Counted from the stretch's first letter, positions 39,052 through 47,882 are shown. The stretch is 64,000 bases of DNA from Aureibaculum luteum (GCF_003449015.1 NZ_QRGD01000003.1:248001-312000); one strand, 5' to 3'. The notes: generated by a model not told the origin, from the letters alone. Program-made: numbers and translations.

Positions 39052-40310
39052 TGTTTAGTAGAGACCGCTGGAGCGAAATATTAGAAGTAATGTCTGCCAA
39101 TTGGTTCAGAACAACACTAACTGCATTTGGTGTTTTTTGGGGAATCTTTATATTAATTATTTTATTAGCTGCAGGAAAAGGTTTTGAAAATGGTGTAAAT
39201 ATTGACTTTGGCGATACTGCCACAAACACTATGTTTATGTGGACAAGAACCGCAACCAAAGCCTATCAAGGTATGCCGAAAGATAGACGCATAAATTACA
39301 CAACACAAGACGTTGAAGATATACGACTAAATGTTCCAAACCTTAGATATATTTCTCCACGTAATCAATTAGGTGGCTTCAATGGAGCAAACAATGTTGT
39401 TAGAGGAATTAAAACAGGTGCTTTTGATGTGTATGGCGATTATCCTGAAATTATAAAGCAAGAACCCATGGATATTATCCAAGGTAGATTTATAAACCAA
39501 AATGATATTAATAAAAACCGCAAGGTTGCCATAATTGGAAGAGGTGTAAGAAGTAGTTTATATGAAAAAGGTGAAGATGCTCTAGGTTCCTACATTAAAA
39601 TTCAAGGGGTAAACTTTATGGTTATTGGGGTTTATAAGAAAAAATCTTCTGGTGGTGATGGTGAAGAAGATCAAAAACAAATATACATTCCATTCACTGC
39701 ATTTTCTCAAGCTTTTAACATGGGGAATCGTGTGGGCTGGATGGCCGTAACAGCAGTTGATGGCAAACCGATTACAGACATAAAGGAAAGTGTATTTGAC
39801 ATTGTAAGAAAAAATCATAAAATACACCCAGAAGACGAAAGAGCTATTGGACATTTTGACTTATTTGAGCAATATAGTAAAGTACAACGTCTTTTTTCGG
39901 CCATAAGAATCATCGCTTATTTTGTAGGTATAATGGTGTTATTATCCGGTGTTATTGGCGTAAGTAACATTATGCTTATCGTGGTAAGAGAACGCACCAA
40001 GGAGATAGGAATTAGAAGATCATTAGGTGCATCTCCATGGAATATACGGGGACAGATTCTTACGGAATCTGTTTTTTTAACGATCATATCGGGTATGGCA
40101 GGTATTGTATTTGCATCACTAATCATCTTTCTAATCAATTTTGCAATTGACAGTAGCGGACCTGTAGATATGTTTGCAAACCCAAGCGTTAACCTCGGTG
40201 TTGTAATAGCGGCACTAAGTATATTAATTATTTCAGGATTATTGGCTGGATTTATTCCTGCACAAAATGCCATAAAAATTAGACCCATTGAAGCGTTAAG
40301 AATTGAATAA
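39051..40310 (+). CDS. MacB-like ABC transporter permease (second)
   Basis: A 419-residue paralogue of the preceding permease, with the same layout: MFSRDRWSEILEVMSANWFRTTLTAFGVFWG at the N-terminal membrane segment, a periplasmic domain, and the C-terminal VSNIMLIVVRERTKEIGIRRSLGA coupling region. The start codon overlaps the stop of the first permease, so the two probably form a heterodimer in fixed ratio. Both end with similar IRPIEALR/VQPIVALR tails. Function as for its partner; the substrate is unknown. Confidence 0.93.
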   Translation: MFSRDRWSEILEVMSANWFRTTLTAFGVFWGIFILIILLAAGKGFENGVNIDFGDTATNTMFMWTRTATKAYQGMPKDRRINYTTQDVEDIRLNVPNLRYISPRNQLGGFNGANNVVRGIKTGAFDVYGDYPEIIKQEPMDIIQGRFINQNDINKNRKVAIIGRGVRSSLYEKGEDALGSYIKIQGVNFMVIGVYKKKSSGGDGEEDQKQIYIPFTAFSQAFNMGNRVGWMAVTAVDGKPITDIKESVFDIVRKNHKIHPEDERAIGHFDLFEQYSKVQRLFSAIRIIAYFVGIMVLLSGVIGVSNIMLIVVRERTKEIGIRRSLGASPWNIRGQILTESVFLTIISGMAGIVFASLIIFLINFAIDSSGPVDMFANPSVNLGVVIAALSILIISGLLAGFIPAQNAIKIRPIEALRIE

Positions 40311-40341
40311 AACAATAAACAGATACTAAATAACTATCCCA

Positions 40342-41448
40342 ATGAAAAAATCAATAACCGTAATTATATTGCTCTTTATAATTATATCATTTTCGGCAGC
40401 AATGTATTATTTATATACCAAAAATGCTGAAGACCCTGTTGTATATGAAACCGAAAAACCAACTACACAAACCATTATTAAAAAAACAGTGGCTACAGGT
40501 AGTATTCTTCCTGTGGAAGAAGTCTTAATAAAACCCAATATCTCTGGAGTTATTCAAGAAATCTATGTAAAAGGAGGTGATAATGTAAAACAAGGAGATT
40601 TAATTGCTAAAATTAAAGTAATACCAAATTCATCATCTTTAAACAATGCTAAAAACACCATTCAAACGAATAAAATTGCATTAGATGATCAACAACGTAA
40701 TTACAACCGTCAAAAAAGTTTATTTGACAAAGGTGTTATTTCAAAACAGGAATTAGAGCAGGCTGAAGTGGCTTTCAACCAAGCCAAACAATCATACAGT
40801 GCAGCGAATCAAAATTATGAAATTGTAAAAACAGGATCTACCCGTGGATTAGGGAATTCAGCAAATACTTTGATAAGATCTACCGTTTCCGGAATGGTAT
40901 TGGAAGTTCCTGTTGAAGTAGGAAACCAAGTTATTGAGAGTAACAATTTTAATGAAGGTACAACTATAGCTTCTTTGGCAGATGTAAACAAGTTGATTTT
41001 TGAAGGAAAAATAGATGAATCTGATGTTGGTAAAGTTAAAGAAGGATTGCCCTTAGAAATTACTATTGGAGCTGTAGAAAATCAAATTTTTGAGGCAACA
41101 TTAGATTATATAGCACCCAAAGGAAATTTAGAAAATGGTGCCATACAATTTGAAATTGAAGGGATACTAAAAAAACAAGATAGTATATTTATCAGAGTAG
41201 GCTTAAGTGCGAATGCTTCTATCATTTTAGCCAGAGCGGATAGTGTAATGGCTATAAAAGAGGCATTGGTACAATTTGATAAAGACACAAAAGCTCCGTT
41301 TGTTGAAATAAAAAATGGTAATGGCTTTGAACGTAAAAACATTACGCTAGGTGTAAGTGACGGAATTCAAGTTGAGATTAAAGATGGTATATCTAAAGAT
41401 GACGAAATTAAAGTTTGGAATCAGCTTGTTGAGGAAGATGATAATTAG
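40342..41448 (+). CDS. HlyD/MacA-like periplasmic adaptor protein
   Basis: A 368-residue membrane-fusion protein with an N-terminal membrane anchor (about 4-24), a lipoyl/barrel-sandwich region (IKPNISGVIQEIYVKGGDNVKQGDLIAKI), a helical hairpin (about 105-160, YNRQKSLFDKGVISKQELEQAE) and a beta-barrel region with DESDVGKVKEG. It would connect the two permeases to an outer-membrane channel. The gene lies 31 bp after the second permease. No TolC-like gene is adjacent. Confidence 0.92.
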   Translation: MKKSITVIILLFIIISFSAAMYYLYTKNAEDPVVYETEKPTTQTIIKKTVATGSILPVEEVLIKPNISGVIQEIYVKGGDNVKQGDLIAKIKVIPNSSSLNNAKNTIQTNKIALDDQQRNYNRQKSLFDKGVISKQELEQAEVAFNQAKQSYSAANQNYEIVKTGSTRGLGNSANTLIRSTVSGMVLEVPVEVGNQVIESNNFNEGTTIASLADVNKLIFEGKIDESDVGKVKEGLPLEITIGAVENQIFEATLDYIAPKGNLENGAIQFEIEGILKKQDSIFIRVGLSANASIILARADSVMAIKEALVQFDKDTKAPFVEIKNGNGFERKNITLGVSDGIQVEIKDGISKDDEIKVWNQLVEEDDN

Positions 41449-41564
41449 TGAATTTTAACTATTGAGTAAATCAAAAATGATATCAATTCTAAACCTAATT
41501 TATTTAGAGTATGTGACAGTAAAAGAGATTTTAAAATTATATGCTGAGTTGAATAAAGTCATAA

Positions 41565-41966
41565 TTAATCACTCGATAAAAGAATTTTCATCTCTTTTAC
41601 CCTTTTTGCCATTTGCAACGAATATTCATTAGAATTCTCAATAAAATATTCTTGTAATTGGATGGCTTTTTTTACAAGTTTAATTCTTTTCTCTCTGTCC
41701 GTTTGTAGTTCTGCATCCAAGCTGATTAATTCAGCAAGCATCTGAACTCTTCTTAAATAATCGCCCTCTTTTGTTTTAAAAAAAGTTAAAAGGTCATCTA
41801 CATCTGTATTTATAAAATAATCAGAATCATTACCTAAAAATCCATAGGACCGTTGTATTTGAGTTTTAGCTCCTTCTATATCTTCTTTATCTATACTATT
41901 TACAATTCTATTTATACCATTCATAAAATCTGTAAACAATCGCATTAAATAATCTTTTTCAAACAT
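41565..41966 (-). CDS. Small all-helical protein of unknown function
   Basis: A 133-residue cytoplasmic protein with no signal peptide, starting at ATG 41966 (MFEKDYLMRLFTDF); an in-frame TTG at 41972 is less likely. It is predicted to be almost wholly helical, with DREKRIKLVKKAIQLQEYF towards the end. It resembles the small DUF6483-type proteins in its opening pattern, but I cannot confirm this. It is the last gene of the minus-strand cluster 41565-46764, 7 bp after the gene upstream. Confidence 0.7.
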   Translation of the reverse strand: MFEKDYLMRLFTDFMNGINRIVNSIDKEDIEGAKTQIQRSYGFLGNDSDYFINTDVDDLLTFFKTKEGDYLRRVQMLAELISLDAELQTDREKRIKLVKKAIQLQEYFIENSNEYSLQMAKRVKEMKILLSSD

Positions 41967-41973
41967 TATCAAT

Positions 41974-42606
41974 TTAATTCTTTATTTCAACATATATAAC
42001 AGTATCTCCCATTGGGTCTGGTGCTAATTCAGCATGATACTCTTCTGTGGCAATGCCCGTACTTTTATTTATAATATAAGCAGCTTCGTTAAACTCTCCG
42101 TATGATTTTTCGACATAATAATGATCTCCTCTGTCATAAATAATCATACCATTATAATTTGCATAATACTCCCAATCAATTGTTTCAACAACTGCTTGTT
42201 TATCTAAAGCCTTTATCACAAATTTGATTTGATCTAAAACAGCATCATCATATTTAAAAAATTGAATTTCCTCTAAATTGTATTTTACAGTTTCTGGGTT
42301 TTTACGAGGCTGTAAATAATTTGAACCATTTAAAAATACGGTTACATTATAAAAATATACAGTGTTTTCTGGTATAAACGTTATAGGATTTTGAAAAGCA
42401 ACATAAATATCATTTTCAGATGCCATAACCTTTATACTTTTAAAATAACTAGTATCAACCTTTTTATCCAATTGTTTTAATGCCAGGTTAACAATTGCTT
42501 GTTTACCTAAACTTATGGTATTTTTTACTTCTTTTTTTGACATGTTTTTATTTTGTGCCATTACATAATTACTTACTATACAAAACAACAGTATTTTAAA
42601 TTTCAT
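41974..42606 (-). CDS. Exported protein of unknown function
   Basis: A 210-residue protein with a short signal peptide (MKFKILLFCIVSNYVMAQ). The mature part is mixed alpha/beta, rich in Tyr and Asp, with no motif I recognise; segments such as IDWEYYANYNGMIIYDRGDHYYVEKSYGEFN suggest a beta-rich fold. It is 7 bp from the lipoprotein gene upstream and 1 bp from the small helical gene downstream, so the three are surely co-transcribed. Function unknown. Confidence 0.75.
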   Translation of the reverse strand: MKFKILLFCIVSNYVMAQNKNMSKKEVKNTISLGKQAIVNLALKQLDKKVDTSYFKSIKVMASENDIYVAFQNPITFIPENTVYFYNVTVFLNGSNYLQPRKNPETVKYNLEEIQFFKYDDAVLDQIKFVIKALDKQAVVETIDWEYYANYNGMIIYDRGDHYYVEKSYGEFNEAAYIINKSTGIATEEYHAELAPDPMGDTVIYVEIKN

Positions 42607-42612
42607 ATTTTC

Positions 42613-43143
42613 CTATTTAAAAGTTAAACCAACAATGATTCTTTTAATCCACTCCACTTGTTCGTTTTCTTTGTAGTATTCTGTGTTGAATCTGAAATTT
42701 CCTGGATTTCCAAATTGTTTCCAACTTTTATTATCTGAATTTCGAAGATACATCTTTACGGTAAAATTAGGTGTGTTATCTGTCAATGGCTTATTGTAAA
42801 CGAGTTCTATTTTTACCATATATTCATCAATATCTGAATCACTTTTTAATGCTTTAAAAGCATGTATTTCAGGGTAATATTTAGACAAATCAGAAAGATC
42901 AACCTCAGCGTTATAAGGTAGAATGCCATTCCAGTCATTTTTCTTCAAAGAGAGTACAAATTCCTTATTTTGTAATTGAGAATAAGCTTCTGCTATTATC
43001 TTTTTTGATTGGTTTGTTTGAACTGAATCTATAACCTCAACAAAGTATGTTTGTTTTTTTATTTCTACATCAGAAGTTAACCAACTACAGCTCGTTAAAA
43101 AGAATGCAAAGGCTATCCCCAAAAAATATACGCTACTTCTCAT
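42613..43143 (-). CDS. Lipoprotein of unknown function
   Basis: A 176-residue protein with lipobox LTSC (Cys19) after a hydrophobic signal, so probably membrane-anchored in the envelope. The mature part holds VEVIDSVQTNQSK and alternating strands such as YMVKIELVYNKPLTD and FTVKMYLR. No recognised domain. It lies 12 bp after the 298-residue unknown gene and just before the exported protein, forming part of a small envelope sub-cluster downstream of the ketosynthase fusion. Confidence 0.75.
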   Translation of the reverse strand: MRSSVYFLGIAFAFFLTSCSWLTSDVEIKKQTYFVEVIDSVQTNQSKKIIAEAYSQLQNKEFVLSLKKNDWNGILPYNAEVDLSDLSKYYPEIHAFKALKSDSDIDEYMVKIELVYNKPLTDNTPNFTVKMYLRNSDNKSWKQFGNPGNFRFNTEYYKENEQVEWIKRIIVGLTFK

Positions 43144-43155
43144 TTCTTGTATTTA

Positions 43156-44052
43156 TTATGCAGACTTTGGCGTCATTATGCCATCGTTAGACTTCCCTAA
43201 TTTTAAATTGACCAATATTTCATGTAATGTTTCTGATGCCAAGCCATGCAGCACCAACCTGTAGGCCGCACTATAAGTTGTTGCGGGTACCATTGGATGC
43301 TTGTTATTTACCAAACCTAAATGCCCAGGAGTACCTAAAATTTGTGCTGTATAAATAGCAATGGTTTCATCTAACTGTAAAGAATTTGAAGCTCTTACAA
43401 AATCATTAGCCGTTAAAAACAACTGATAAAATGGTGTAAACAATTCAATAGCTGAACGCAAATCTAAGATGTTGGTCCATTTATTTGGAAATTGAATATG
43501 ATCAAATTGATCTTCAGTAATCATTGATAAATCCAAATCACTCTTTTGTTTTATGGTGAGATTTTTTGTCTTCAGTTCACTATTCAAATTAATAACAAAA
43601 TTGTATAAATTCAAATCGTGTAATAGAAATAAATCATCTTTAACATCTTCGAAATTTTTCGGTCGCAACGGACTTGACTTGGTTTCTACACCATCTATAT
43701 TAGCCCAGATAAAGGATAAAATATCACTACCTACATGAAAATGTCTAAAGATTAATAAATTGGCATCAGGACTCACCCATGTCTTTAAACCCCAAGCTAA
43801 CATTCGGTGTAATATTTTAGACGAGTTGAATAGCTTTGGAAAAATAAACTTAAAAATATGGATGAAAAACATCGTGATTTTTGACCATAACTGAACAAAG
43901 GGCATTAAATATCTTGCGGACTTTGAATTGTTATCTCGCATCAATGCCTGTTTTGTTTTTTCATTGATAGGAATACTACTATCCAAATACATCGCTAACC
44001 ATGGATTTGGGTCGCGATCATCATGTTTTGAAATATCTAATTCGTTTGACAT
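43156..44052 (-). CDS. Unknown protein with conserved-looking histidines, linked to the ketosynthase fusion
   Basis: I cannot assign a characterised family to this 298-residue protein. There is no signal peptide; a hydrophobic stretch lies at about 50-72 (FVQLWSKITMFFIHIFKFIF). Histidine-rich spots include FRHFHVGSD (about 103-111), LLHDLNLYNF and GTPGHLGLVNNKHP, and a late helical part has DETIAIYTAQILG. The mix of His and acidic residues in helices could bind metal, but this is speculation. It follows the ketosynthase fusion after 128 bp and may work in the same pathway. Confidence 0.75.
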   Translation of the reverse strand: MSNELDISKHDDRDPNPWLAMYLDSSIPINEKTKQALMRDNNSKSARYLMPFVQLWSKITMFFIHIFKFIFPKLFNSSKILHRMLAWGLKTWVSPDANLLIFRHFHVGSDILSFIWANIDGVETKSSPLRPKNFEDVKDDLFLLHDLNLYNFVINLNSELKTKNLTIKQKSDLDLSMITEDQFDHIQFPNKWTNILDLRSAIELFTPFYQLFLTANDFVRASNSLQLDETIAIYTAQILGTPGHLGLVNNKHPMVPATTYSAAYRLVLHGLASETLHEILVNLKLGKSNDGIMTPKSA

Positions 44053-44097
44053 TTTTTTGTGTTTTTCTGTTCTGTTTTAAAAATTGACACTATTTAT

Positions 44098-44118
44098 ATC
44101 CCGCTCAAATAGCGGGAT
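44098..44118. other. Stem-loop between the ketosynthase fusion and the 298-residue gene
   Basis: ATCCCGCT-CAAAT-AGCGGGAT, a perfect 8-bp GC-rich stem. On the minus strand a T-rich tract follows some 15 bases later, so it may act as a partial terminator or a processing stem that lowers expression of the downstream genes. A weaker stem TCTCG/CGAGA lies beside it. Confidence 0.5.
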
Positions 44119-44180
44119 TAGTTCAACTTACAATTTTAAGTTCTCTCGCAAAAAAACGAGATTCTCAAAACTGAGTTTCA

Positions 44181-46037
44181 CTAATAACTACCTAATTCTT
44201 CTAATTGCATTTCATATAATTTCGCCGTCGTTTTTGCCGTTTTGGCAATTTGTTTGGCTAAATCCATATTCATAAATGGATGATTTAGGGCTTCTTCTAA
44301 GCGATGGAAATGATTTTCATCTGCAACACCGTGATACGTAAAAAAGGACACTTGCTCTTTGTCCAACTCCAGCTGATCCTTTATCATATCTCCCCAATAC
44401 CCTGCCAATCGCTTTCCAATACCTTCAATAATAAACATGGCTCCTAGTAAATCAATCGGATTGTTTTTACTGGCTTGTTGAAACATAAAAGAAGTTAAGG
44501 CTACACTTCCAATATTTTTATTACCTGTTTGAATGTCTTCCAAAGATTCGCCTAAAGCTACAAAATTTCGTTCTAAGATTTGAAAATCCTTATGTTCTGC
44601 AGCCGTGTGTTTTATAAAGGCAGAGCGTAACTCGAACAACTCAATATCAATATTTGAAGCGGCTCTCGAAATCCATTGTGAACCATCAATTACTTGTTGT
44701 CGTAAATCATGTAATAATAATTTGTAATCTGACAGACTTAACTTACCACTATGAATTTTGGACACCACTGGAACTTGTAATAATTTCGTTTCAAAATCGA
44801 TCCAAATTTGCGTGAGTTGACGCACTAACCATTCAGATGTCGGATTTTTATCCACTACTAACTCAGGGGCTTCAATTTTTCTTTTTGGATACACTTTTAC
44901 GTCTTCATCTTGACCAACAACTATTAATTGCATAAAAGATGTGATAAATCGACCACTTTCTGGCACCATACACAAAATGGTTTCACCAGCCTTTAGCTTA
45001 CCAGAATACAACAATTCTTCTAACATGATATATATAGAAGCCGCACCTGTATTTCCTTTTGTAGTTAGGTTACTAAACCATTTTTCATCAGAAATTAAAG
45101 CACCACCTTTGGTCATCAAATCCTTAATCGGCTTTTTAAAATACTCAGATGAATAATGACAGCATAACCAATCGGTTTTATCAGGATTAACCATTCCTTT
45201 ATCAATCAATTCAAAATAATGAGCTACGCCAACTTGAATTACTTTATCCAGTAGTCGGATATCTTGTTTTAGATTGATAGCTCCTGCTTTGGAAGCCGAT
45301 TCATAATCTGGGTAATCTAACCAAGTTGGTTCTTTTTCATTTTTATTATCATTTTTACCTGTAAACATACAGACTGGAAATTCATTGGCATGAGACTTTA
45401 ACTCCATCCAATCAATTCTTAATGATAAACCCTTTGTATTTTTTTTATTAGAAAGTACCATCGCTCCTGCCCCATCAGAAAGCATCCATCGTAAAAATTC
45501 TGTATCAAAAGGTACTGACTTCTGTTCTTGCCCATCAAATCTTGAACCTTTAAACAGGCGACTAGCAAACTCACTACCCACCGCTACGGCCTCTTGCTTT
45601 TCTTTGTATTTTATTTGGGAAAAAGCAGTTTTTAACGCCATCATTCCACTCGCACAAACACTTTGAAAACTGGCCAATTCACATTTATTAAAATCCGTTA
45701 AGGCATGCACCATACTCGCGAAACCTGGAACTGGTAAATCACCTTGAGTTGTTCCTGTTGATAGCAGTTCTATTTCAGTAACGTTAGCTCCACTTTTATC
45801 CAACGCTATTTCAATTGCATTGGCTGCCAATTCAGCATTACTATGTGTACTTTCTTGATTCTTATTCAAGGCATAATACCTCGATTTTATACCGTTTTGT
45901 TTAAGAATACGTTCTTTTACCCCACTTTTCTTACCATTAATCAATCCCAAATAATCTTCCATTTGGTTGTTCTCAATGGGTTTATTCGGTAAAAACACAC
46001 CTATACCTGTAATATATACTTCTTCTTTCTCTATCAT
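44181..46037 (-). CDS. Ketosynthase III fused to a heme-oxygenase-like (candidate diiron) domain
   Basis: A 618-residue two-domain enzyme. Residues 1 to about 375 form a beta-ketoacyl synthase III (thiolase fold) with a plausible triad Cys128 (SVCASGMMAL), His294 (CCHYSS) and Asn329 (KGNTGAAS). Residues about 405-618 form a helical TenA/heme-oxygenase-like domain with Glu481-His482 (AAEHKDF), Glu538 (IIEGIG) and His569-xxx-Asp573-xx-His576, the HxxxDxxH pattern of HDO-type diiron oxidases such as CADD and UndA. The first domain should make a C-C bond between acyl groups; the second could oxidise the product. The gene starts 1 bp after a membrane hydroxylase gene. The real product is unknown. 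Confidence 0.88.
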   Translation of the reverse strand: MIEKEEVYITGIGVFLPNKPIENNQMEDYLGLINGKKSGVKERILKQNGIKSRYYALNKNQESTHSNAELAANAIEIALDKSGANVTEIELLSTGTTQGDLPVPGFASMVHALTDFNKCELASFQSVCASGMMALKTAFSQIKYKEKQEAVAVGSEFASRLFKGSRFDGQEQKSVPFDTEFLRWMLSDGAGAMVLSNKKNTKGLSLRIDWMELKSHANEFPVCMFTGKNDNKNEKEPTWLDYPDYESASKAGAINLKQDIRLLDKVIQVGVAHYFELIDKGMVNPDKTDWLCCHYSSEYFKKPIKDLMTKGGALISDEKWFSNLTTKGNTGAASIYIMLEELLYSGKLKAGETILCMVPESGRFITSFMQLIVVGQDEDVKVYPKRKIEAPELVVDKNPTSEWLVRQLTQIWIDFETKLLQVPVVSKIHSGKLSLSDYKLLLHDLRQQVIDGSQWISRAASNIDIELFELRSAFIKHTAAEHKDFQILERNFVALGESLEDIQTGNKNIGSVALTSFMFQQASKNNPIDLLGAMFIIEGIGKRLAGYWGDMIKDQLELDKEQVSFFTYHGVADENHFHRLEEALNHPFMNMDLAKQIAKTAKTTAKLYEMQLEELGSY

Positions 46038-46038
46038 A

Positions 46039-46764
46039 TTAATGTCTTTTTATATAGCAATTGTAAAATTTATCTAATGCATTTGAGGCAAATCCATAAT
46101 TGGCTCTCCCTTTTGAGTGATGTTCATTATGATGTGTACCAAAAAGCCTCCATGAATTGCCATAACCATCCCCAAAGCGATAATTACAATGTCCTGCATA
46201 ATTCAACAAGACACTCGCCAAAGGGTATAGAAATACGCCAACAATTGAAAATGGCACAAATAACATAATGATCAACGGAACAGTACTCAACAATAAGGCT
46301 TCAAACCAATGAAAACTATATACTGACCACACGGTAGGAATTCTAGATTGATGATGTACAAAATGGACGCGTTTCATAAAAAAAGGCAAATGCATTATTC
46401 TGTGTACTATAAAAAAGTGCACCTCATTCCAAAGCGTTAACACCACAACTGCCAATATCACATTAAAAAAAGTATCGGGTAGTAGTGTAATTTTATCATT
46501 TCTAATTAAATAAATAATAGGTAATACTGAAAATCCAAAAACAAAAATAGATTGCAAGGAATGTTTGATTTCAAAACTTAACTGCTTTCGTTTTACCTTT
46601 TTATTGATAATCTTATGAAGCAATCCTTTTTTATGTAACAGCTTACAAACTCCTAAAAATACAGGTGCTACTACAAAATACAAAATCATAAAATACGCAA
46701 ATGTTAGTCCGTAAAGACTAAAATAAGATGTACTATAAATTATGTTTTCAATAATCTCTTGCAT
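46039..46764 (-). CDS. Fatty acid hydroxylase/sterol desaturase superfamily membrane enzyme
   Basis: A 241-residue integral membrane protein with four or five hydrophobic segments and the histidine clusters of the non-heme diiron hydroxylase superfamily: HFFIVHRIMH (about 126-135), HFVHHQS (about 144-150), and GTHHNEHHSKG (about 209-219). It should hydroxylate or desaturate a lipid or isoprenoid at the membrane. The following ketosynthase-HDO fusion begins 1 bp after its stop, so they are translationally linked. Carotenoid hydroxylase is a possible alternative role, but no carotenoid gene is near. Confidence 0.88.
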   Translation of the reverse strand: MQEIIENIIYSTSYFSLYGLTFAYFMILYFVVAPVFLGVCKLLHKKGLLHKIINKKVKRKQLSFEIKHSLQSIFVFGFSVLPIIYLIRNDKITLLPDTFFNVILAVVVLTLWNEVHFFIVHRIMHLPFFMKRVHFVHHQSRIPTVWSVYSFHWFEALLLSTVPLIIMLFVPFSIVGVFLYPLASVLLNYAGHCNYRFGDGYGNSWRLFGTHHNEHHSKGRANYGFASNALDKFYNCYIKRH

Positions 46765-46833
46765 TTATTTAGGTTGATAAACTGAAAATGAATCTAACTC
46801 TCAAACGTCTTCAGTTCCGTTTAATTACCCTTA

Positions 46834-46860
46834 CAAATATAGATTGTGGAATTAATGCAA
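46834..46860 (-). promoter_or_regulatory. Putative promoter of the hydroxylase-ketosynthase operon
   Basis: On the minus strand TTG (46860-46858), a 16-base spacer, and TATATTTG (46841-46834), a full match to TAnnTTTG. The spacer is slightly short. The expected transcript start is about 60 bp before the hydroxylase ATG. Confidence 0.45.
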
Positions 46861-47007
46861 AGACCCCTGTATTCAGTTATTGTATTTATTTTAACAAAAA
46901 ACCGTACTCGAAATAACTATAACAACTTACCCTTTGCTTTCGTTTATTGACCAAAAGGAATCTATATGAACTCTTATAGATATGCAATTGCACATTGCAT
47001 TTAGTGT

Positions 47008-47043
47008 AAAAAAAAGCCGAAAATGAAAATTTTCGGCTTTTTT
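47008..47043 (-). terminator. Terminator after the GIN-domain gene
   Basis: AGCCGAAAAT-GAAA-ATTTTCGGCT with A and T runs on either side, beginning about 20 bp past the stop of the gene at 47063-47743. Because of the flanking runs it could act in both directions. Confidence 0.88.
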
Positions 47044-47062
47044 ACAAAACTGAGAAGTTACA

Positions 47063-47743
47063 TCACTTTTTGATAATAATTTTACCTCCAAGTTTTTTAT
47101 TTTCATTTACCTTATCAGGATTTCCTGAAATTTCAATAGTACCACCAGCGTTCACCGTTGCATCAACCAAATCTTTGGCTTTTACATACGCTTTTCCTCC
47201 AGCAAAAATAGTAACATCTGCACGGTTAGATTCTAAGTCCTTACCATAAAACTCACCACCTGTTCTTATTAATACATCTTGATTATCTGTAGTACCACTA
47301 ACAGTTATTAAACCACCTGTTACTGATTTTACATTCATATTTTTAGTTTTAACTTTCACATTTATGCTTGCACCTTCTTGGGTCCGTAAGGTTATATAAT
47401 CGGCATCTATTTCATCAATTGATGTAATTTTAGAGCCTTCATTCGCATCGATCATAACTATATTTTCAGTATGATAAATAGTGACTTTCGTTTCATTACC
47501 ATCAAGAATTTTCTCAACCTCCATACGTACTTTTAACAAATTACCTTGATTGTCTATGGCGACTTTGTCAATATCATCACCAGTTATTACGGCCTTGTTA
47601 TAGGTAGCTTTAACCAACGTAATTTTTAATTGATCATATCCTTTAATTTGACTAAATTTTTGCAAGTCTATGGTCGCTTCTTGAGCAAAAAGATGAGCTC
47701 CGACAAGCATAAACAAAACAATTACCATTGCTGTTTTTTTCAT
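47063..47743 (-). CDS. Secreted GIN-domain (DUF2807) protein
   Basis: A 226-residue protein with signal peptide (ending AHLFAQ) and a right-handed, beta-helix-like head GIN domain: QFSQIKGYDQLKI-type opening, then repeated short strands such as VKVKTKNMNVKSVTGGLITVSG and GKAYVKAKDLVDATVNAGG. These proteins are frequent in Bacteroidetes and their function is not established, though adhesion has been proposed from the fold. It stands alone between two unrelated genes, with its own terminator. Confidence 0.85.
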   Translation of the reverse strand: MKKTAMVIVLFMLVGAHLFAQEATIDLQKFSQIKGYDQLKITLVKATYNKAVITGDDIDKVAIDNQGNLLKVRMEVEKILDGNETKVTIYHTENIVMIDANEGSKITSIDEIDADYITLRTQEGASINVKVKTKNMNVKSVTGGLITVSGTTDNQDVLIRTGGEFYGKDLESNRADVTIFAGGKAYVKAKDLVDATVNAGGTIEISGNPDKVNENKKLGGKIIIKK

Positions 47744-47882
47744 TTTATATATTTTTTAAATCCGTTTATTACAGATTGAATTGAACTTCTAATAGATTAG
47801 AATGTACTACATTTAAACCCTTGATATTTCAACAAAGGTACTTATTAAGAGAGATATAGATTTTTAAAAAAGTGTTAATTTT

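Noticed and set aside
39917-40315. 132-codon minus-strand frame inside the second permease
   Set aside because: Antisense shadow of the paralogous conserved permease end; the same kind of shadow appears in both permeases, as expected.
46982-47000. Interrupted palindrome ATGCAAT-TGCAC-ATTGCAT next to a terminator
   Set aside because: Only 7-bp AT-rich arms and no promoter close by; not distinguishable from chance.
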